From assembly GCA_020081605.1 (NCBI GenBank), contig JAHREC010000021.1, forward strand, positions 186,001 through 250,000: a DNA stretch of 64,000 nucleotides. Reading direction: 5' to 3'. The DNA comes from Albifimbria verrucaria (Eukaryota > Ascomycota > Sordariomycetes > Hypocreales > Stachybotryaceae). The first letter of the stretch is position 1, and each line of letters opens with the position of its first letter. Made by a program: the position numbers and the translations under genes. This document shows positions 58,792 through 64,000 of the stretch, piece by piece. Under the pieces are notes generated by a model that worked only from the letters and a program-made list of their open reading frames with translations, did not search any database and had not been told where the DNA came from.

Positions 58792-60794
58792 GCAGTGCAT
58801 TGATAGGATAGGGCATCTACCTCAGGTTAACATTAACTTTGAAAGCCAGAGGTTTTTGCGTTGAAGGTGTCACTGTCAAGGTAATCGTGGTGACGAAAAT
58901 TAAGCTCTTCCTTGTATTTAATAGCAACAATGCATTGTAGAATATTGAGTTAAAAATCGTCGTTTATACCAAGGCTATTATAGTAATTTTTATGAATTTT
59001 GAACATATACAAAGACCCTTACAAATTGGCCACAAGTGTTGCATAATATGACTGTGATAGAAGCTCGAATAGGAATCATATATTCTACATAGAATACGAA
59101 TATGCAGTTAGGTTGCATAACTTAACTACCGCCTATATGGAAATGGATGTCGCCGGTCTCCTTATTCATTTTTAGTACAGTAAAAGCCGCGGCCCAGTGC
59201 CTGAATTACTAAATTATTATATTCAGACCAGCGACATCCCCTTTCAACAAAGGCAGTATATGTTATCTATGACTTGATCATAATTTCATCTTCTTCAAAG
59301 ATCCTACTCTCCAGTCTCAGTCACTACACACACATTCAAGGACATGACCCTACTCTGAGCTTTGATCAAATTAAGAGGCAGGCTAGGTGTTTATTCCTCT
59401 TGACTTATGTCACCGTGATGACTTGCCTAAGAGCTTTCTCTAGTCTTAGAGACCGGATTCATAATTCCCAAGCTGTCATGGATAGGAAACAGTAATGCAA
59501 GATTCCGCTTCTTGAAACAGAATCTCTCCAAGTCGCACTGAACTCCACTTATCGAAATGGCTAACAAGAATGAACACTTCCTTCGCGGTGATTGTGCCTA
59601 CTTTCGGCCGCATATTGCTCAGCATTTGAAGTCGAGATTTGTCAGAATAAAAAACCGAAGGAAGTCTATCATGTCGCCAGCAGTGCCATGATGTGCCTCG
59701 GACCACACTCTCACTATCTCGAGTCGACGTGTGACGGATTCACAATGTTCAAGCAAGTCTGGTATTTCGCGAGCAGGGACGACCGCTGCATCGTTTTTAA
59801 GAGGCGGCGTTTCGTCTCCAAAGGAGTGATCTTGTCCGTAGGTGGGCTGATGATGTATTAGAAATGATTCATATCAGAACGTGATGCTGACCTAGTCTAA
59901 CTACCGGGCTTACTAATCCCATCCATCCACAGCTCATTGGTTTTATATAGTACATACATATGTTTGAAGACTATAGTTACGTTCAAAACCACCTTCCGCT
60001 GTAAACACTCTTTGTTCTTTTCTTAGGGCGCAACCACGCGAAATGATTGGTCAGATTAAGTTTAAAGTGGACAAGTGGACCTAATTTGCAGGTTCATAGT
60101 TGTAAAAAGAGGAATCTGGTTGTGAACCAAACTGTATGAGTAAGATTCTATTTCAAAAACCAAGATCATAAGAGCATTTTACAAATACGGGCATAGGCAT
60201 GGGTGGATGGTGGAAGGATGGATATACACAGGCACTGATCCATTTTAGAAAAAGGGCGACTATGATTGTGGGTGCGAATGCAGGTTAGCGTCTTGGAGGG
60301 TGCCCACTTGGTCACTACACCACAAACGGAATTCACGGTTTGATAGCGTGATGGCCTTTTTGGGTCTGTCGAGCTTTCGGGGTCTGGTCAATCCCCGACC
60401 GTTTTTTATGACCTGGTTTCCCTTCTCTCGTTTCCTGCCTGACTCACATCCACCCACTCGCAGACACATGGACTGTTGGACAACGACCATTTCGCACATA
60501 CGACGATTTCCGAACCCCCGCACAACGAATCCCTCCCGACTCGAGTTTAGGATGGGTGGCGAACTGACGAAGTCACCACTGAGAACCAGAGAGCCTCAGT
60601 CAAGTAGCCAATATTCCGTCTTTGTAGAGATACGATATTTCTTGCAAATAGCTAGGTGCTGAAGCGCCTCGCTGGCCAGCTGAAGTATAGTTTTATAGCC
60701 TCTAATTAATCGCATACAGTTTATACAGTACATTCGCACCATGCCCGGATTCCACTCGATTTAGCGTTATGTACAAATTCTAGAGTGCTTAATT
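58792..60794. other. Long intergenic stretch, no gene supported
   Basis: About 2 kb. Frames at 59274, 59592 and 60300 (73-120 residues) have no domain and overlap other frames of similar quality. A pair of frames near 59560-59861 might be a decayed gene, which I cannot support. Confidence 0.35.
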
Positions 60795-61431
60795 CTAGGA
60801 TGCCACACACATTTCATCCCATGCTAACAGGTTAATGTCCGAAGTCTCGGGAGCAATCTGAAAAGTCATGATGTCACCTGCGACGCCATAGTCGTATGGC
60901 CAGGTAATGCAGTCTGCATCGTATTGTGCAAGTTCAACAGCTTGGAATGATCCTTCGTCTAATGAGTATAGTAAAGATGGAGGGGAAAACTCGTGTGGTT
61001 GATCAGTGAGGTAGAATTCGTCGGTCACTATGAAGTCACTGATATTTGAATAGCTCACGAGATCCATTGATGTTTGCGGTTCATGGAATGCTTCTTGGAA
61101 GCTGTAAAGGCTTGTCTCCAGGGGCTCGTGGTGGGCATTGGGTAGAGAGATGAGGGATTGGGGCATGATTGCCTCGATACATGACGACGATTGGTCTATT
61201 GATTCCGTCTTGGGGTTTCCGACCGTCGAGGTGGGGACAAGTCCCGCCATCGACTGGGGAAAAGTGGTACTCCGCTCCATCCTCTGATTGGACAAGTAAA
61301 CTTATTTTACATCCGGTCAAAACGCCGAGTTCATGGGCCTTCTTGAACAGTCCCGATCTTCTCTTGTTAAAGGTAGCTTTACGACGCCCAGCCTGGTCGA
61401 TTCTTTTTATCTCAATCCTTCGGCGCCCCAT
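60795..61431 (-). CDS. MADS-box transcription factor, one frameshift
   Basis: ATG 61431 starts a classical MADS box (MGRRRIEIKRIDQAGRRKAT, then FNKRRSGLFKKAHELGVLTG and CKISLLVQSEDGAEYHFS). The domain binds CArG-type DNA as a dimer. After about residue 62 the frame shifts: one base fewer in the GGGGAAAA run at 61256-61263 joins HFS to QSMAGLVPTSTVG and continues to 60795. The C-terminal half is disordered and acidic or Ser-rich (LETSLYSFQEAFHEPQ, WDEMCVAS), as in activation regions. At about 211 residues it is short for SRF or MEF2 types. Frames upstream of 61431 are open but do not look like protein. Confidence 0.8.
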
Positions 61432-61905
61432 GTCTAATCTTACAAGGACCATCATTCTGCAACACGACCAGTATTTAAATACAAGGCGGTATCTACATAC
61501 AACTTGTGGGCTTCTGTGTCTGAGGAGTGACTGACATATCCTCTGGCTTAACCTGCCGCACTCCATACTAATGGTATGTCACCACAGGTCCAAAACGTAG
61601 TCACACGCAGCTATTTTTAACATGTAAGCAGCATCGAGCTAAGGAAAGGCGGACAACACAAGATGCACAACCAAGCAAAATCTAGAAGCCAAAAACAAGA
61701 AACCAAGACTAAGAAGAAGGAAAAATGAACGAGGGAAAGAGGTAACAAAAAAACAATAACCATCATAACACAGCATAGCAAGATTATCCTGATTCGCATG
61801 CTATATCCCTTCTGATAACTTGACATAGGACACAGAAAACTTGACATAGGACACAGAAAACAATGGTCGTCCACCGCTTTTGAAGAAGCAAAGCCGATCC
61901 AGACC
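61432..61905. other. Divergent promoter region with a 2x21-bp tandem repeat
   Basis: Between the minus-strand MADS gene and the plus-strand patatin gene. ACTTGACATAGGACACAGAA is repeated twice at about 61818-61860. No gene is supported. Confidence 0.4.
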
Positions 61906-64000
61906 ATGAGTCCAAGCACCACACAGTCCGATAATTATCTGCAATTCAACGTCGATGTGGGGGTTGAGCAGCGACATGTCTTGCTTGAGAACCTCGCCAC
62001 CTACAGATGGTTGGACGAAAGGAGAAACCAACAGGCTCCGACAATCTTAACCATAGGTTGTAGGGACATGGGAGTAATACTCAGTGGAAGCTCTTCTTTC
62101 GCTAAGCCTGTCCAGGATTGCAAGAAATGCAGCGTCACAGTCTCTCACCTTCCCACGAACGTGCTGCTAAGCTGTGAGTTTGATACGAGCATCGGCGGTC
62201 TCGACTGTGACGAATACGACCTGGAGAGTTGGCGAAAGCACGTCTTGAGCCCTAGCCAGCATTCGGTAGTGGAGAGAGCGTGGATGCTCTGCTGGAATGC
62301 GTTGTCCACCATCGCAGATGTGATGCTTATGTTTTCCGATGATCTAGGCGGTGTTGATGAAGTATTGACCGAAATTCGACGCTGGATGTATCAGGAGGAG
62401 AACGATGGAGCCCAATTATACCCTCACGTCTTGGTGGTGGTCGCTACTTCTGGCAATGAACCCATTTTGGCACCTCTAGATCAGGACTTGAAGAAAAAAT
62501 ATTTGAGACACCACCATCGCGACCTACAATTACAGCGCAACGTATCATGAGTCACAAGTTGGCCCAGGTTGGGGTGTTGTATGTACCACATTACGCTGCC
62601 AAGGAGGCTGTGGTGGACTGGATCGTCGAGCATGAAGCCGAGGGTAGATGGACTTTTCGGAACGGCTTTACAAGCTGGCAACGAAGCACACTCCTGCAAA
62701 ACATCATTGGGGAGCATGCGAAACAACCTCGGCAAAGCCTTGATGTTTTTGAGCTGATACAACATCGGCGCATCGAGATACCACTGACGGAAATGGTCGC
62801 CCACCTTGCTGACTTTCTCACGGCCACCAAGCATTTGGGTTTGTCGGCCGTGGATATTTTTGCTGCAGCACTTGTGGTGGATGCGACGCCGTCATTCCTA
62901 CCCCGTAAGTCCAGTCATCACCACCATTACGTAACGGTCGCGTCTGATTGAAAATCGGGCCTAGGGTTCCACCCAGGTATTGTCTTTGACAGGATATACA
63001 AAGAGTCTGTTCGACGCGCGACGATTGCATATCGAAAACACAGGCTCTTTGACCAGATACAAGATCGGTTCATGCAAATTGCGGGTTCTTTTCGAGACAC
63101 CAAAATTGAAAAGGATTCAGAACGATTGGCAAGACGCTGGCTAACGGGGTTGCATTTTATGTATCCCAACGAAAACTATGTCGCAGACAATGGCACAACA
63201 GCCTGTTCTTTTTGTATAATCGGCAAGAATGGACATATTCCACTCGACTGCGGCCACCAACTTTGTCGTCGGTGTATGAGATACGCAATATTGGCGGAGG
63301 AGAGTATGAGAGAGCCCGGAGTTTCCGGCACCACTAAGAATGTGGGAATGGATAATCACCTTCTTTGGCCGGACTCCGTACCATGGGAAGATCGGTTCCC
63401 GTCACGATGTCCAGTATGTTGTCAATCAAACACCCAATCAGTCCGAATGATGCCTCGCACCGCTGGAGCCAGAGCATTAGACTTGAGAGGCACTGACTGG
63501 GATGAGATGCTTCAGTATCTGAAGAATATTCGTGACAGTGACACCTGGAGAGGGCTCGATATTGCCAGTTACTTTGACATTGCCGTAGGCGAGGGTTGCG
63601 GTATGAAGATCCTCAGCTCCCATCACGACATCATGTCTTTTCGACCGCAAGAGCTGACGAAATCATAATTTTCAAGGCATCTATTTTATTGCCGCACTGT
63701 TCGTCAAAGGATGGACACTGGAGGCATGCGCATTTCATCTGAAACATGGACAAATCCGTATCACATCCACCGAGATCACCGTGGGAGACACTGTTCGCTG
63801 GCGTTTTTCAGACTTGTCTACCTGGCCCAATCGATCGAATAAAATTGTGAAGTTCCAGCCAGGAAAGATCACAGAGTTACGTGTTATATCTACGTGAGTT
63901 TTATTGTGCCAATTGCTTGGGTTGTATAGACAACTCACAGTGCCAATTAGTTATTTTGAACATCCAGAAGCGGTTGATTTCGTTGTTCAATGTAAAACAT
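61906..64000 (+). CDS. RING-patatin paralogue, nucleophile lost, 3' end cut by window
   Basis: Same layout as the gene at 31605: an N-terminal nucleotide-binding-like domain without P-loop (TILTIGCRDMGVILSG, PHVLVVVATSGNE), then DIFAAALVVDATPSFLP, a RING finger (CSFC, CGHQLCRRC, CPVC) and a patatin segment. One T is missing in TTT at 62502-62504. One intron follows FLP (GTAAGT, near 62907) and one sits exactly where the paralogue has one, after the nucleophile motif (GTATGA at about 63600, acceptor TTTTCAAG), giving GIYFIAALFVKGW downstream. The elbow reads GEGCG, not GxSxG, and the oxyanion region reads ARALDLRG. Hydrolysis by this copy is therefore unlikely, while RING function may remain. 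The catalytic Asp lies beyond the window. Confidence 0.8.

Noticed and set aside
60260..60662. 120-residue plus-strand frame
   Set aside because: Antisense to another frame of similar length, composition unlike protein, no domain.

Overview
The window looks like an accessory, repeat-bearing segment of a filamentous ascomycete (Pezizomycotina) genome. Genes are short and carry 40-180 nt introns with GTAAGT/GTATGT-type donors and CTGAC/CTAAC-like branch sites. The families seen are typical of such fungi: F-box/LRR and F-box/ankyrin proteins, RING-patatin proteins, fungal terpene synthases, P450s, an OCH1-like GT32 and a MADS-box factor. No core housekeeping genes were recognised. All exon joins below are hand-made from the sequence and have no transcript support.

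Layout. 1-9.1 kb: an ankyrin-repeat gene cut by the left edge, a four-TM membrane protein, a small hypothetical gene, an F-box/LRR gene, a LINE remnant inserted in a tandem ~148-bp repeat, and a second F-box gene. 9.3-12.9 kb: a decayed P450 downstream of an intact gene resembling Botrytis BcABA3 (the unusual sesquiterpene synthase of fungal abscisic acid biosynthesis). 13-17.5 kb: small genes and a broken 42-residue-repeat (TPR-like) gene. 18.3-21.3 kb: two related MITEs, a divergent histone H3 gene and a SET-domain methyltransferase gene with an N-terminal zinc finger, both genes on the minus strand. 23-28 kb: a disordered hypothetical protein and an F-box/ankyrin gene. 29.9-31.1 kb: an intact three-exon class I terpene synthase. 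31.6-34.9 kb: a RING-patatin gene. 35.8-43.5 kb: a small basic-region protein, two F-box genes, a coiled-coil protein and a JmjC-like protein. 44-50.3 kb: an acidic protein, a second decayed P450, a GT32 glycosyltransferase and a paralogue of the first four-TM protein. 52.2-55.4 kb: a complete Tc1/mariner DD34E element carrying an extra 392-residue gene. 56-64 kb: small hypothetical genes, a MADS-box gene, and a second RING-patatin gene cut by the right edge whose nucleophile serine is missing.

The most interesting unit is the histone H3 variant next to the SET enzyme. The H3 keeps K4, K9, K14, K18 and K23 but lacks the ARKS motif containing K27, and its tail is three residues shorter there. 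A histone with its own candidate modifier in an accessory region, plus a JmjC-like gene 21 kb away, suggests a local chromatin module. That functional link is inference.

A technical theme runs through the window: at least eleven otherwise intact reading frames are broken by the loss of one base in a homopolymer run, and a few by a gain. This points to consensus errors in the assembly rather than mass pseudogenisation, so several genes marked as broken may be whole. The two P450s look genuinely decayed.
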